Shown here in pieces: positions 44,164-54,802 of a stretch of DNA of 64,000 bases; the first letter of the stretch is position 1, and every line of letters begins with the position of its first letter. The stretch is from the NCBI RefSeq assembly GCF_000420425.1, contig NZ_ATUX01000009.1, forward strand, positions 62,001 through 126,000, in the 5' to 3' direction. The notes beneath the pieces were generated by a model. It was not told the origin of the DNA. It ran no database searches and saw only the letters and a program-made list of their open reading frames with translations. This stretch comes from Schaalia vaccimaxillae DSM 15804 (lineage in GTDB: Bacteria; Actinomycetota; Actinomycetes; Actinomycetales; Actinomycetaceae). The position numbers were made by a program, and so were the translations under genes.

Positions 44164-45381
44164 ATGCAGGCACACGCCTTAAAAAACCACGTGCAGTGGA
44201 TCCGCGAACGGCTTGCGCGCCGCGGAATTGATCCAAATACGCACACTGATGCGACGCTCGCCCTCGTCGAAGAAGCCATTGACCAGCTGTCTGAACCATT
44301 GACACCAGTCGAACGTGATGAGCGCATACGCGAAATCATGTCCGAAGTTGCCGGACTTGGCCCCATCCAAGGTCTGCTCGATGACCCCGAGGTTGAAGAA
44401 ATCTGGATCAACTCTGCTTCTAGAGTCTTTGCCGCTCGAGCTGGTGTTGCTGAATTGACCACCGTGATCTTGTCCGATCAAGACGTTCGTGAACTCGTTG
44501 AACGAATGCTAGTGCACTCAGGGCGACGACTGGACCTGTCTCAGCCTTTTGTTGACGCCACGCTCAGGGGCGGCGAACGACTCCACGTGGTGATTCCACC
44601 CGTAACCGGACGGCACTGGTCAGTCAATATTCGCAAGCATGTGCAATGGGCGCGCAGCCTCAATGACTTGGTCAGTGTCGGCATGGTGCCCCAGCCGATG
44701 GCCCAATTCCTTAAAGCAGCTGTGGCCTCTGGCCTATCAATCTTGGTTTCCGGTGCAACCCAGGCTGGTAAGACCACCCTACTGCGGGCGCTAGCAGGCG
44801 AACTTCCTCGGTCGAGGAGAGTCATCTCCTGCGAGGAAGTATTTGAACTTGGGCTGGCCAACTGGGACTGCGTTGCCATGCAGACTCGCCCAGGCAATAT
44901 CGAAAATCGCGGAGAAATCACGCTGCGCGACCTGGTCCGAGAGTCACTCAGAATGAGACCAGAGTGCATTATCGTCGGTGAAGTTCGAGGTCCTGAAGCA
45001 CTCGATCTGCTCCTCGCTCTTAACGCCGGAGTACCGGGCATGGCAACCGTTCACGCCAACTCGGCGCGCGAAGCCCTCGACAAATTGACGGTTCTGCCCC
45101 TGCTAGCTGGGGAAAACGTGACCACCGGATTCGTTGTTCCCACATTGGCGTCCAGCGTCGACCTCGTGTGTCAGGTAGAACGCGATGCCACCGGCAAACG
45201 CAGACTGAGCGAAATCGTGGCAATACCAGGCAGAACTGAGGGCACGCGCATTGAGGCATCGGAATTGTGGCGCTTCAACGGAACGACACTTGAACGCGGC
45301 GCGGGAGGCCTAGACATGCACGACCGCTTCGCAGCGGCAGGCTTCGACCTCGCCGCCCTCCTGGCAGGACGAGCCTCATGA
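44164..45381 (+). CDS. tadA: TadA/CpaF-type secretion ATPase
   Basis: 405 residues of the type II/IV secretion ATPase family. The Walker A is GATQAGKTTLLRALAG; the Asp box and Walker B fall in CIIVGEVRGPEALDLLLALN, with ATVHANSA as the His box. The N-terminal domain contains EVAGLGPIQGLLDDPEVEEIW, characteristic of CpaF/TadA. It powers assembly of Flp pili or tad-type secretion. AAGGGATC precedes the ATG at 44164. The first gene of a seven-gene operon; no tadZ or prepilin peptidase is visible next to it. Confidence 0.94.
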   Translation: MQAHALKNHVQWIRERLARRGIDPNTHTDATLALVEEAIDQLSEPLTPVERDERIREIMSEVAGLGPIQGLLDDPEVEEIWINSASRVFAARAGVAELTTVILSDQDVRELVERMLVHSGRRLDLSQPFVDATLRGGERLHVVIPPVTGRHWSVNIRKHVQWARSLNDLVSVGMVPQPMAQFLKAAVASGLSILVSGATQAGKTTLLRALAGELPRSRRVISCEEVFELGLANWDCVAMQTRPGNIENRGEITLRDLVRESLRMRPECIIVGEVRGPEALDLLLALNAGVPGMATVHANSAREALDKLTVLPLLAGENVTTGFVVPTLASSVDLVCQVERDATGKRRLSEIVAIPGRTEGTRIEASELWRFNGTTLERGAGGLDMHDRFAAAGFDLAALLAGRAS

Positions 45382-46238
45382 TTGCCGTCATCCTCGGACT
45401 CACTTTAGGGATCGGACTCGTCCTCGTCGCTTCAGTGTGGGTGGGAGCACCGCACCTGCACATCGCCCGTCCTCAATGGCTCATCCGTTGGGATGATCAG
45501 TTGGTGCGCGCGAGCGTCCAGGGATTGACGGTTCGTCGGCTGGTGGGATTATCCCTGGGTGCTGGACTCGCAGTCTTCTTCCTGGTATTCGCATGGACCG
45601 GAGTAATTGCAGTATCTGCAGTTATCGGGATTATCGTTGTCCCTCTGCCGCAAATGTATCTCTCGTCTGTTGCCAGGCGGCGGCTGCGCCAGATGCGCGA
45701 AGGATGGCCCGATGTCATTGATACCCTCGTCGCGGGAGTGCGCTCAGGGGCTGGACTTGCCGAATTGCTCTCGGACTTAGGGACGTCCGGTCCGGTAGCT
45801 CTTCAACCTGCTTTCCGGGCTTTTGCAAGTGACTATCGGGCGGAGGGTCGTTTTGATATAGCTCTTGACCGACTCAAAGCCAGACTTGCTGATCCGGTAG
45901 CAGACCGGATTGTTGAAGCTCTTCGCCTGGCGCGCGAGGTCGGAGGTTCAGACCTGTCAATCCTCCTGCGAGATCTGGGAACTTTATTGCGAGAGGACGC
46001 CCGAGTCAGGGGAGAATTGGAAGCCCGTCAGTCCTGGACTGTCAATGCTGCGCGATTGGCGGTGGTGGCGCCGTGGCTCGTCCTCGTCATGATCTCCGCT
46101 CAGCCTCAGGCCGCGGCCGCTTGGAACTCCGCGCAGGGTGTCGGGGTGCTGGCGGCTGGAGCCGCATTATGCGTGGTTGCGTATCTGCTCATGCAATACG
46201 TTGGTCGCCTGTCCTCTGATCCGAGGACGATGCGATGA
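45378..46238 (+). CDS. tadB: TadB-like type II secretion F domain protein
   Basis: 286 residues. Membrane helices at the N-terminus (AVILGLTLGIGLVLVASVWV), middle (LSLGAGLAVFFLVFAWTG and VSAVIGIIVVPLPQ) and C-terminus (GVGVLAAGAALCVVAYLLM). Between them is a T2SSF helical domain: DVIDTLVAGVRSGAGLAELL and DPVADRIVEALRLAREVGGSDL, with a DLGTLLREDARVRGELEARQSW stretch. It forms the inner-membrane platform with TadC. The start overlaps the tadA stop by 4 nt. Confidence 0.92.
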   Translation: MIAVILGLTLGIGLVLVASVWVGAPHLHIARPQWLIRWDDQLVRASVQGLTVRRLVGLSLGAGLAVFFLVFAWTGVIAVSAVIGIIVVPLPQMYLSSVARRRLRQMREGWPDVIDTLVAGVRSGAGLAELLSDLGTSGPVALQPAFRAFASDYRAEGRFDIALDRLKARLADPVADRIVEALRLAREVGGSDLSILLRDLGTLLREDARVRGELEARQSWTVNAARLAVVAPWLVLVMISAQPQAAAAWNSAQGVGVLAAGAALCVVAYLLMQYVGRLSSDPRTMR

Positions 46239-47137
46239 ATGCTCTGATGTCATCACTCGTAGTCCCAGCGATCGTTGGAATCGTCGGCGCTTCTGGGATT
46301 TTCTGGCTCATTGGTGCCGTCGATGCGCGCCGACCGAATTTAGCTCGGCGTGTTGCCCAAGGAGCCGTTCAACCTGGCAGGACGGTAGCTAGAGATTCCA
46401 CCGACACGGTGGCATGGATCAACGGCGTCTTAGAGGCGCTCGGTTCGACAACATCTTCTGTTCAACGCAGGCTGCAGCTTCTTGGACAGAATGAAGACGT
46501 CGGGCCGTTCCGCCTTCAGCAACTCATTTGCAGTGTGACATGCATGGCTGTCACCGTCGCCGCCTTGATCCCTGTCCTTGCATCGCGAGGACTGTCGGGC
46601 ATGCCCGTCGTTATTGTGTCTGGGGCAATTGGAGCTCTTGCAGGATGTGCTCTATGGGATCGTGTTTTGACCTGGAGGGCCACGTCCCGCCAGAAGCGGA
46701 TCGAGTTGCAAGTACCCGACGCTTCCGAATTGTTGTCACTAGCTGTGGGAGCCGGCGAATCGATTCCCAACGCTTTGGAGCGCGTCGCAAGCATCTCTAC
46801 TTTCGATCTGGCCACTGAACTCAGTCAGGCAGTCGCAGACATGAAGACGGGGTCGCCCTCGACACGCGTTTTGGCGGAATTGTCCGCCCGCAATAATTCT
46901 GCGGCCCTGGACCGGCTCTGCCAGACACTCATTACGTCGATTGAGCGGGGAGCTCCCTTAGCCCAGGTACTGCATGACCAGGCTCGCGACATCCGAGAAT
47001 CGTCACGCCAAGCACTCATGGAAGAGGGCGGTAAACGCGAGATCGCCATGCTTTTCCCCGTGATTTTCCTGATCCTGCCAGTCACGATCCTCTTCGCTCT
47101 CTATCCGGGCTTGATGGCTCTGGATATTTCCCCCTGA
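46235..47137 (+). CDS. tadC: TadC-like type II secretion F domain protein
   Basis: 300 residues. Membrane segments at both ends (ALMSSLVVPAIVGIVGASGIFWLI and IAMLFPVIFLILPVTILFALYPG); T2SSF core with ELQVPDASELLSLAVGAGES, then MKTGSPSTRVLAELSARN and RLCQTLITSIERGAPLAQVL. Second platform protein of the tad machine. Overlaps tadB by 4 nt (ATGA). Its C-terminus LYPGLMALDISP is typical of actinobacterial TadC. Confidence 0.92.
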   Translation: MNALMSSLVVPAIVGIVGASGIFWLIGAVDARRPNLARRVAQGAVQPGRTVARDSTDTVAWINGVLEALGSTTSSVQRRLQLLGQNEDVGPFRLQQLICSVTCMAVTVAALIPVLASRGLSGMPVVIVSGAIGALAGCALWDRVLTWRATSRQKRIELQVPDASELLSLAVGAGESIPNALERVASISTFDLATELSQAVADMKTGSPSTRVLAELSARNNSAALDRLCQTLITSIERGAPLAQVLHDQARDIRESSRQALMEEGGKREIAMLFPVIFLILPVTILFALYPGLMALDISP

Positions 47138-47194
47138 AGCCGCACGACCCATTTCAACCAGTCCCCAAGGAAAACCAAGAACCAGGAGTGAATA

Positions 47195-47401
47195 ATGGAC
47201 CTGTTCCATTCAAAAATCTTTTTGCTCAAAGCATTCATCGCGTCGTTCTTCGTCAGTGACGACGATGAGCGCGGTGATGTGCCCGGCTGGGTGCTCATTA
47301 CATTGATGACGGCGGCTCTTGTCGTTCTCATCTGGGGCGTTGCTTCGGATCGTCTGATCGAGATCTTTAATCGTGCATTGGACTCCGTCTCAGGAATCTG
47401 A
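47195..47401 (+). CDS. Flp-like small pilin subunit
   Basis: 68 residues, 57 nt after tadC. The DERGDVPGWVLITLMTAALVVLIWGVA segment (read in parts: DERGDVPGW, then VLITLMTAALVVLIWGVA) is the short hydrophobic pilin helix preceded by a charged leader; cleavage after a Gly, as by class III prepilin peptidases, is likely. It ends in FNRALDSVSGI. A ribosome binding site CAGGAG precedes the ATG. The major fibre subunit is the natural role; no prepilin peptidase is nearby, so processing must be supplied elsewhere. Confidence 0.8.
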   Translation: MDLFHSKIFLLKAFIASFFVSDDDERGDVPGWVLITLMTAALVVLIWGVASDRLIEIFNRALDSVSGI

Positions 47402-47428
47402 CCGGGGAAACATCTGGCGAGGCGAATC

Positions 47429-47866
47429 TTGGTGCGAATACGGCAGTGGATTGCACTGATGCGGTCAGGGGACTTTAAGCGATCCTTGGGTGACGATCGA
47501 GGCTCTGAGGTTGTTTCAACGGTGCTGCTCCAAGGCCTAGTTATGCTGATCGTGTTGGCATTGCTTCAAATGGGGTTTGCTTTACATACCCGCAATATGG
47601 CGATCAGCGCGGCAGGTGAGGGAGCCCGACGTGGAGGTCTGTTGGGCGGCAACTCCCAAGAAGCTATTGCTCGCACAGATGAAATCTATTCATCTGTAGT
47701 GGGAGCGTCGTCGCAGCGTCAGATTTCGGCCTCGTATTCGACCCAAGCAGGGCGCGAAGTGATCGTTGTCGAGCTGACAGCCGCTCTGCCTATCCTGCTC
47801 AATCTGGGCCCTCAATGGCTGACGGTGCGCGGAACCTCAATTGTTGAGGGTAACGATGAACGTTGA
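47429..47866 (+). CDS. TadE-like pseudopilin
   Basis: 145 residues. A hydrophobic helix follows the charged segment DDRGSEVVSTVLLQGLVM, with an E at position +5 of the putative mature protein, as TadE-like proteins have. The AISAAGEGARRGGLLGGN segment is shared by actinobacterial TadE proteins. The GTG start at 47429 overlaps no other gene; the next gene begins inside its end. It likely belongs to the assembly or tip of the fibre. Confidence 0.75.
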   Translation: MVRIRQWIALMRSGDFKRSLGDDRGSEVVSTVLLQGLVMLIVLALLQMGFALHTRNMAISAAGEGARRGGLLGGNSQEAIARTDEIYSSVVGASSQRQISASYSTQAGREVIVVELTAALPILLNLGPQWLTVRGTSIVEGNDER

Positions 47867-48356
47867 TCGGGCTCGCCGCCAGAAGAAAGGTTCGATTGTG
47901 AGCGCTGTTCACAAGTCGATTCTTCACCGCCGTCTGAGTGACCTCTACAAACGATCTGTGCGAGACGAGGGCGAGGCCACTGTCGAGTTCGTCGCATTGA
48001 TGGTGATTGTCGTCGTCCCGGTGCTGTACCTCATCCTGGCTCTCGCACAGGTGCAGGCCAGTGTTTTGGCGTGCGAGGCCGCCTCCCGAGAGGCCGTGCG
48101 GATCTTGGCGCAGGATCCGGCCGAAGAAGCGGTTGCGAGAGCTCAGGTTTCTCTGGCTTTCCAGGACTTCGGCGTCGACGAGGGGGTTGATACAACCATT
48201 GGATGCCAAGTGTGTTCGGGTGCGAATCGGAATGTGACCGTCAGCGTGCGCACCAGTGTTCGTTTGCCGTTGATGCCAGATTGGGTCAATGACCGCGCGT
48301 GGATCCCGGTGACTTCAACAGCGAGTGCCCCAGTTGAAGGAGTAGTAATCCAATGA
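47856..48356 (+). CDS. TadE/TadF-like pseudopilin, second
   Basis: 166 residues from ATG 47856, overlapping the previous gene by 11 nt. N-terminal Arg/Lys-rich leader, then DEGEATVEFVALMVIVVVPVLYL, a membrane helix and EAASREAVRILAQDP, the TadE pattern. A C-x2-C pair (GCQVCSG) lies near the middle of the extracellular part. Its coding frame is distinct from the preceding gene. Role as a minor pseudopilin is inferred from location. Confidence 0.75.
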   Translation: MNVDRARRQKKGSIVSAVHKSILHRRLSDLYKRSVRDEGEATVEFVALMVIVVVPVLYLILALAQVQASVLACEAASREAVRILAQDPAEEAVARAQVSLAFQDFGVDEGVDTTIGCQVCSGANRNVTVSVRTSVRLPLMPDWVNDRAWIPVTSTASAPVEGVVIQ

Positions 48357-48820
48357 GGGGAATGCGCAGCCGATTGATGACAAGAAAAGGGCTGGCCGAT
48401 GATGACGGGCGCATTGGGATGCTGCTCGTGGCTTGCGTTGGCGTTGTTGTAGTTTTCGTTCTGATTTCGATGGCCGTCACCTCCGTTGCCATTCAAGACC
48501 GCAGGTTGATTGCCTGTGCAGACAGGGCTTCAAGCGCGGCTGCTGGTGCGATCGATGGGGACAGTTTCTACATTATGGGCGCGGACGAGCTGGTGCTTTC
48601 TGAAAGCGGGGCGGTGGCCAGCGCTACGAGTGCCGTAGAAATAATGTCTGATTCGTCATGTTCAGTAGGGGCCGGCGTTGAAATTATCGACACGGTGATC
48701 GTAGGTAACGAGGTCTTTGTGACTCTTCGTGCACAGTCTGTACTGCCGGGACTTCCGAGGGGATTTTCCGGTGTTGCGGCGCCGATTCTAGAGCGCACAT
48801 CATCGTCGATTATTCGGTGA
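48353..48820 (+). CDS. TadG-like/helicase-associated (Rv3654c-like) membrane protein
   Basis: 155 residues. A short basic leader with DDDGRIGMLLVACVGVVVVFVLISMAV as a single helix, followed by CADRASSAAAGAIDGDSFY. This resembles the small proteins at the end of actinobacterial tad operons (Rv3654c type, TadG-related von Willebrand-less form). The start overlaps the previous stop by 4 nt. No terminator was found directly after. It closes the tad operon. Confidence 0.65.
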   Translation: MRGMRSRLMTRKGLADDDGRIGMLLVACVGVVVVFVLISMAVTSVAIQDRRLIACADRASSAAAGAIDGDSFYIMGADELVLSESGAVASATSAVEIMSDSSCSVGAGVEIIDTVIVGNEVFVTLRAQSVLPGLPRGFSGVAAPILERTSSSIIR

Positions 48821-48842
48821 ATTATGTGGGAGAGAGCCTTAA

Positions 48843-50315
<1,473 letters not shown>

Positions 50316-50351
50316 TTTAGCGTGGTCGAGGGCTGATAGTTCAGCTGTTCG

Positions 50352-50392
50352 AGTGGGGGCCGACATCCTTGCGGATGCCGGCCCCCACTGAG
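50352..50392 (+). terminator. Terminator after gdhA
   Basis: AGTGGGGGCCG (50352-50362) pairs with CGGCCCCCACT (50379-50389), enclosing a second small stem CATCC/GGATG. A short T stretch follows. Confidence 0.85.
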
Positions 50393-50456
50393 TTTGCGAT
50401 GCGCTGAGCCGCGGTCGTCCTCGTTACCCCTGTCTTCACTCTTGCAGCGAATCGAT

Positions 50457-50462
50457 TAGGCT
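50457..50462 (+). promoter_or_regulatory. -10 box TAGGCT for leaderless prfB mRNA
   Basis: TAGGCT ends 6 nt before the GTG start of prfB, with no ribosome binding site in between. Confidence 0.45.
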
Positions 50463-50468
50463 AGACGG

Positions 50469-51590
50469 GTGGCCACTGAATTTGCTGAAGAAATCCAAAA
50501 CCTGCGCACCACGATGGACAACGTCATCGCGGTCGTCCAGCCCGACAAGCTGCGCGCCCAGATCGAAGAGTTTTCATCCCAGGCAACCGCTCCCGATCTG
50601 TGGGACGATCCGGCCCATGCTCAGGAAGTGACTTCAGCGCTGAGCCACCGCCAATCGGAGCTTGACCGGGTCACCAAGATGGTGGACAGAATCGACGATC
50701 TTGAAGCCATGGTTGAGATGGCAGGGGAGGATCCTGACGAGGCCGAACTCATCCTTGAAGAAGCGCAAAACGACCTCGATTCGCTCAAGAAAGACATCTC
50801 CGAACTTGAGATTCGCACGCTCTTGGACGGTGAGTACGACGAACGCAACGCCGTTATTACGATTCGTTCGGGCGCCGGCGGTGTCGACGCCGCTGACTTC
50901 GCTGAGATTCTGCTTCGCATGTACCTGCGTTGGGCCGAACGCCACGGCTACCCGACGAAGGTCATGGACACCTCCTACGCTGAGGAAGCCGGCCTGAAAT
51001 CAGCGACCTTTGAGGTCCAAGCCCCTTACGCCTACGGTACTTTGTCGGTTGAAGCTGGAACTCACCGCCTCGTGCGCATCAGTCCCTTCGATAACCAGGG
51101 GCGCCGTCAGACGTCCTTTGCTGCGGTTGAGGTCATTCCGCTCATTGAATCCACTGACCATATTGAGATTCCTGAAAACGAACTCAAGGTCGATGTGTTC
51201 CGCTCATCAGGTCCTGGCGGTCAGTCTGTGAATACGACGGACTCGGCTGTACGCATGACTCACATCCCTACAGGCATCGTCGTGTCAATGCAGGACGAAA
51301 AGTCCCAGATTCAAAACCGCGCTGCGGCCCTGAGGGTTCTGCAATCCAGGCTCCTAGTCTTGCGCCACGAGGAAGAACAAGCCAAGAAGAAAGAGCTCGC
51401 TGGCGACGTGAAAGCATCGTGGGGCGACCAGATGCGTTCCTACGTCCTCCAGCCCTATCAGATGGTTAAAGACCTGCGCACCGAGTTCGAGTCAGGCAAC
51501 CCACAAAACGTTTTTGACGGCGATATCGACGGTTTCATCAATGCCGGTATTCGCTGGCGTAAGAACCAACAAAACGAGACCGAAGGCTGA
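50469..51590 (+). CDS. prfB: Peptide chain release factor 2
   Basis: 373 residues. RF2 signatures: the SPF tripeptide (in [12 protein letters not shown]) that reads UGA and UAA, and the catalytic GGQ in [17 protein letters not shown]. Unlike enterobacteria, the frame is continuous and no UGA frameshift site is present. The GTG at 50469 gives the expected N-terminus ([18 protein letters not shown]). It heads the conserved prfB-ftsE-ftsX-smpB-ssrA block. Confidence 0.96.
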   Translation: MATEFAEEIQNLRTTMDNVIAVVQPDKLRAQIEEFSSQATAPDLWDDPAHAQEVTSALSHRQSELDRVTKMVDRIDDLEAMVEMAGEDPDEAELILEEAQNDLDSLKKDISELEIRTLLDGEYDERNAVITIRSGAGGVDAADFAEILLRMYLRWAERHGYPTKVMDTSYAEEAGLKSATFEVQAPYAYGTLSVEAGTHRLVRISPFDNQGRRQTSFAAVEVIPLIESTDHIEIPENELKVDVFRSSGPGGQSVNTTDSAVRMTHIPTGIVVSMQDEKSQIQNRAAALRVLQSRLLVLRHEEEQAKKKELAGDVKASWGDQMRSYVLQPYQMVKDLRTEFESGNPQNVFDGDIDGFINAGIRWRKNQQNETEG

Positions 51591-51601
51591 GTAGCGCAAC
51601 A

Positions 51602-51632
51602 CCGACATCGGGTGATCCACTCGAGATGTCGG
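51602..51632 (+). other. Weak hairpin after prfB
   Basis: CCGACATC and GATGTCGG form an 8-bp stem with a 15-nt loop, 12 nt past the prfB stop. No T tract follows, so it is at best a weak terminator. The rest of 51633-51805 shows no gene. Confidence 0.35.
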
Positions 51633-51805
51633 CCGATGTCGCTCGTGGCTTCGACCATCTTGCTGTGGTTCGCGCAAGGCGCCAATCATCCTCGTGTGCC
51701 GCAGGTGATGAACCTGGGATCGCACAGGATGCGTGTCGTTAGGCCCGCCTAGGCAAGGCGGTGCCTACTCTGATCGGGACCGTAACCCCGATCTGGAACG
51801 GAATC

Positions 51806-52495
51806 ATGATTCGATTCGACGACGTCACCATGGTGTACACGCCCGGTGCACGCCCCGCCCTGGACCACGTGTCCCTTGAGGTCGAACGAGAAGAGTTCGT
51901 CTTTCTCGTCGGAAAATCCGGCTCCGGAAAGTCCACTTTCCTTCAGCTTGTCATGCGAGAAATGAAAGCAACGTCAGGCAAAGTCTGGGTTCTGGGCCAG
52001 GATGTGTCCAAGCTATCGAACTGGTCTGTGCCGAAACTACGCCGTCAAATCGGGACGGTTTTTCAAGATTTCCGGCTGCTCCCGTCAAAGACCGTGTACG
52101 AAAATGTTGCTTTAGCGATGCAGGTCATTGGCAAAACCAAGCACGCTATCCAAACTCAGGTTCCCGAAGCCCTCGACCTCGTAGGGCTTTCCGGTAAGGA
52201 AAAGCGACTGCCGCACGAACTGTCTGGCGGCGAAGAACAGCGTGTTGCGATCGCGCGCGCAATGGTCAACCGTCCCGAATTGCTGCTAGCTGACGAACCG
52301 ACGGGCAATCTCGATCCCGACACGTCGCTGGGCATCATGCGTCTACTTGACCGCATTAACCGTGCAGGAACCACTGTTGTTATGGCCACCCACGACGCTG
52401 ACATCGTTAACCAGATGCGCAAGCGCGTCATTGAATTGCACGATGGCAACGTGGTCCGTGACCAGTCCCGCGGCGTCTACGGATCGGCCAGGTGA
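51806..52495 (+). CDS. ftsE: Cell division ATP-binding protein FtsE
   Basis: 229 residues. ABC ATPase: Walker [10 protein letters not shown], signature [14 protein letters not shown], Walker [32 protein letters not shown] at the N-terminus is standard for FtsE. It pairs with FtsX to couple ATP hydrolysis to cell-wall hydrolase activation at the divisome. ATG 51806 is chosen; upstream codons in frame lack support. FtsX begins 4 nt after the stop. Confidence 0.95.
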   Translation: MIRFDDVTMVYTPGARPALDHVSLEVEREEFVFLVGKSGSGKSTFLQLVMREMKATSGKVWVLGQDVSKLSNWSVPKLRRQIGTVFQDFRLLPSKTVYENVALAMQVIGKTKHAIQTQVPEALDLVGLSGKEKRLPHELSGGEEQRVAIARAMVNRPELLLADEPTGNLDPDTSLGIMRLLDRINRAGTTVVMATHDADIVNQMRKRVIELHDGNVVRDQSRGVYGSAR

Positions 52496-52499
52496 CACG

Positions 52500-53414
52500 A
52501 TGAAGCTACGTTTTATTTTCTCCGAGGTCGGCAAGGGCCTGGCTCGTAACCGCGCAATGTCTGTTGCGGTCATCCTCGTCACCTTCGTGTCCTTGCTCTT
52601 TGTGGGCGTCGCTGGCCTGGCTCAAATGCAGGTCTCCCGAATGAAGTCACAGTGGTACGACAAGATCGAAGTGTCGGTGTACATGTGTGCCATCGACGAC
52701 TCGGCGGCGTCGTGCAACGGTCAAGAAGCAACCGAAGAACAGATCGCTTCCGTGCGTAAGAAACTCCAGTCGGCCGAGATGTCCACCTATGTGGAAAAGG
52801 TCTACGAGGAATCCAAGGAAGAGGCGTACGCGAACTTCCGTGAACTTTACGGGGACCTAAAGATTGGTCAGTGGACCAGCGTTGACATGATGCAGGTGGC
52901 GTTCCGGATCAAACTCATTGACCCGGAGCAATATTCGATCATTAAAGAAGAGTTCTCCGGTGTCGATGGGGTCGCCGAGGTTCGAGATCAACGTGAGATT
53001 GTTGAGCCTCTATTCAAGGTCATTGATTCTGCGCGCAGTTTGGCGCTTGGTCTGGGTGCGGTCATGATTGTTGCTGCAATCTTGCTGATTTCGACAACAA
53101 TCCGCCTATCTGCAATGAGCCGCGAAACTGAAACTCAAATCATGCGCTATGTCGGCGCATCGAACCTGTTCATTCAGGCTCCATTCATGATCGAGGGTGC
53201 CCTTGCTGCCGTCGTTGGCGCGGTAGCTGCCATTGGCGCACTTTTTGCGGGCGTCCATTTCCTTATCCAGGGCTGGCTGGCACCGGCCTTCCAATGGACG
53301 AGCTTCATCTCATCCACCGAGGTGTGGATCATGACGCCGATTTTGATTCTGGCTGCGGTGCTGTTGGCGCTCTTTGCTTCAGCTTTGTCGTTGGCGAAGT
53401 ACACGAAGGCATGA
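52500..53414 (+). CDS. ftsX: Cell division membrane protein FtsX
   Basis: 304 residues, four membrane helices: near 20-45 (SVAVILVTFVSLLFVGVAGL), about 178-200 (LALGLGAVMIVAAILLISTT), about 230-250 (MIEGALAAVVGAVAAIGALF) and the C-terminus (ILILAAVLLALFASAL). A large extracellular loop, about residues 45-175, holds two cysteines in VYMCAIDDSAASCNG. It transmits FtsE ATPase changes to a periplasmic-side hydrolase. The next gene is a likely partner hydrolase. Confidence 0.94.
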   Translation: MKLRFIFSEVGKGLARNRAMSVAVILVTFVSLLFVGVAGLAQMQVSRMKSQWYDKIEVSVYMCAIDDSAASCNGQEATEEQIASVRKKLQSAEMSTYVEKVYEESKEEAYANFRELYGDLKIGQWTSVDMMQVAFRIKLIDPEQYSIIKEEFSGVDGVAEVRDQREIVEPLFKVIDSARSLALGLGAVMIVAAILLISTTIRLSAMSRETETQIMRYVGASNLFIQAPFMIEGALAAVVGAVAAIGALFAGVHFLIQGWLAPAFQWTSFISSTEVWIMTPILILAAVLLALFASALSLAKYTKA

Positions 53415-53428
53415 GTAGGAGGAGCATC

Positions 53429-54706
53429 GTGTCGATCAAGAAATCTTCGCGTAGACGAGGACGGGCCTGGCTCGTTGCTTTGACTGCCATGTGTCTGGGC
53501 GCCAGTCTGGCACCTGGATCGTCCCAAGAAGCATGGGCTGATGAGGATCGCGATCGCGCTGCACAAGCAGTGGAGGACGCGTCGCGAGATGTTGATAACT
53601 TGCGCTCTCAGATCGAGGGCATCGATGCCCATCTAGCAGATATCTTTATCGAATTGCAGGGGCTGAATGAGCAGATTCCTGTTGCGCAGAAGGCACTATC
53701 TGATGCTGAATCTCGGTACGAGGCCGCGAGGCGTCAGCATGAGGTCGCCCTCGCACAATTGGAGTCTGCTCAGGCAGAGCACGATGATTTGGCGGCGAGC
53801 GTGCAGGAGGCAGAGCAGCACCAGTCTGAGGCCACTGCGGCCATCGCTGACTTGGCACGTCAGATGTACAAGAATGGTTCTGCCTCTGCTGTCACTGTTG
53901 CTTTGACTGCTAAGGGAACGGCGTCGATTGATCAACGTACTGCCGCGGCCGAGGCGATGAGTCGTTCTCAATCTCAAGCACTTAATGCTGCCCTCGACGC
54001 TCAGGCGACTCAGCGCAGTCAGGTGGCTCGTCAAAAGGCGATCACTGAGAGGATTGCCAAGCTTGAGGCGACGGCCCAGAAAGCCTCCGAAGAGGCTGGT
54101 ATTGCGCAAGAGGAGGCTCGCAGCAAGGTCAATGAGTTGGACTCGTTGAAGTCGGCGACACAGGCGAAACAGGCTGAGTGGGATTCGATGAAGGGCGAAG
54201 CTCAGGCCCAACTTAAACAGGCTGAGGTCGACTACGCGGCGAAACAGGCTGAGCTCGCCAAGATCGACGAACAGAACCGATTAGCGAATACCACCTACTC
54301 CACTAGCGCTGGCGGCTGGGTAAATCCGGTCAACAATATGACTGTGACCTCGCCTTTTGGTTGGCGTATGCATCCTGTGCTCGGCTATCAAAAGTTCCAC
54401 CAGGGAGTCGACTTCGGGGCCATGTGTGGTGACAAGATTTATGCGGTCGCAGATGGAACGGTGTCGACTGTGTCATCGAATGTGTCAGCTGGCAACTACA
54501 TCGATGTCAACCATGGAATGATTGGCGGGGTCTCGACGCTCACTGAGTATCTGCATCTTCAAGCAACCTATGTGTCGCCTGGCCAGTCTGTGCGTGCGGG
54601 CGATGTTCTTGGTGAAGTAGGAATGACTGGTTATTCCACCGGATGTCACTTGCATTTCGGCGTGATGAATAACGGTAGCTATGTTGATCCGATGAACTAC
54701 TTCTGA
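53429..54706 (+). CDS. M23 peptidoglycan endopeptidase with coiled coil (EnvC/PcsB-like FtsEX partner)
   Basis: 425 residues. The GTG at 53429 has an ideal AGGAGG six nt upstream, favoured over an ATG inside the ftsX stop. Signal peptide to about residue 38 (LVALTAMCLGASLAPG, ending SSQEAWA). A long coiled coil covers about residues 50-285 (LRSQIEGIDAHLADIF, later AKLEATAQKASEEAG). The C-terminal M23 (LytM) domain has FHQGVDFGA and HLHFGVM, the four zinc ligands (H-x-x-x-D and H-x-H). The architecture is that of EnvC-type activators, but with intact zinc ligands, so it could cut peptide bridges itself under FtsEX control. Location directly after ftsX supports this. Confidence 0.85.
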   Translation: MSIKKSSRRRGRAWLVALTAMCLGASLAPGSSQEAWADEDRDRAAQAVEDASRDVDNLRSQIEGIDAHLADIFIELQGLNEQIPVAQKALSDAESRYEAARRQHEVALAQLESAQAEHDDLAASVQEAEQHQSEATAAIADLARQMYKNGSASAVTVALTAKGTASIDQRTAAAEAMSRSQSQALNAALDAQATQRSQVARQKAITERIAKLEATAQKASEEAGIAQEEARSKVNELDSLKSATQAKQAEWDSMKGEAQAQLKQAEVDYAAKQAELAKIDEQNRLANTTYSTSAGGWVNPVNNMTVTSPFGWRMHPVLGYQKFHQGVDFGAMCGDKIYAVADGTVSTVSSNVSAGNYIDVNHGMIGGVSTLTEYLHLQATYVSPGQSVRAGDVLGEVGMTGYSTGCHLHFGVMNNGSYVDPMNYF

Positions 54707-54802
54707 TCGCGCTAATATGGGTGCCCGCTGCTCATTCGGGTGGCTGAGGAGTCAGGCTAACCAGGTCGTCCTCGTTCGACTTAATGCAGAAGGGGGTGCG
54801 TC

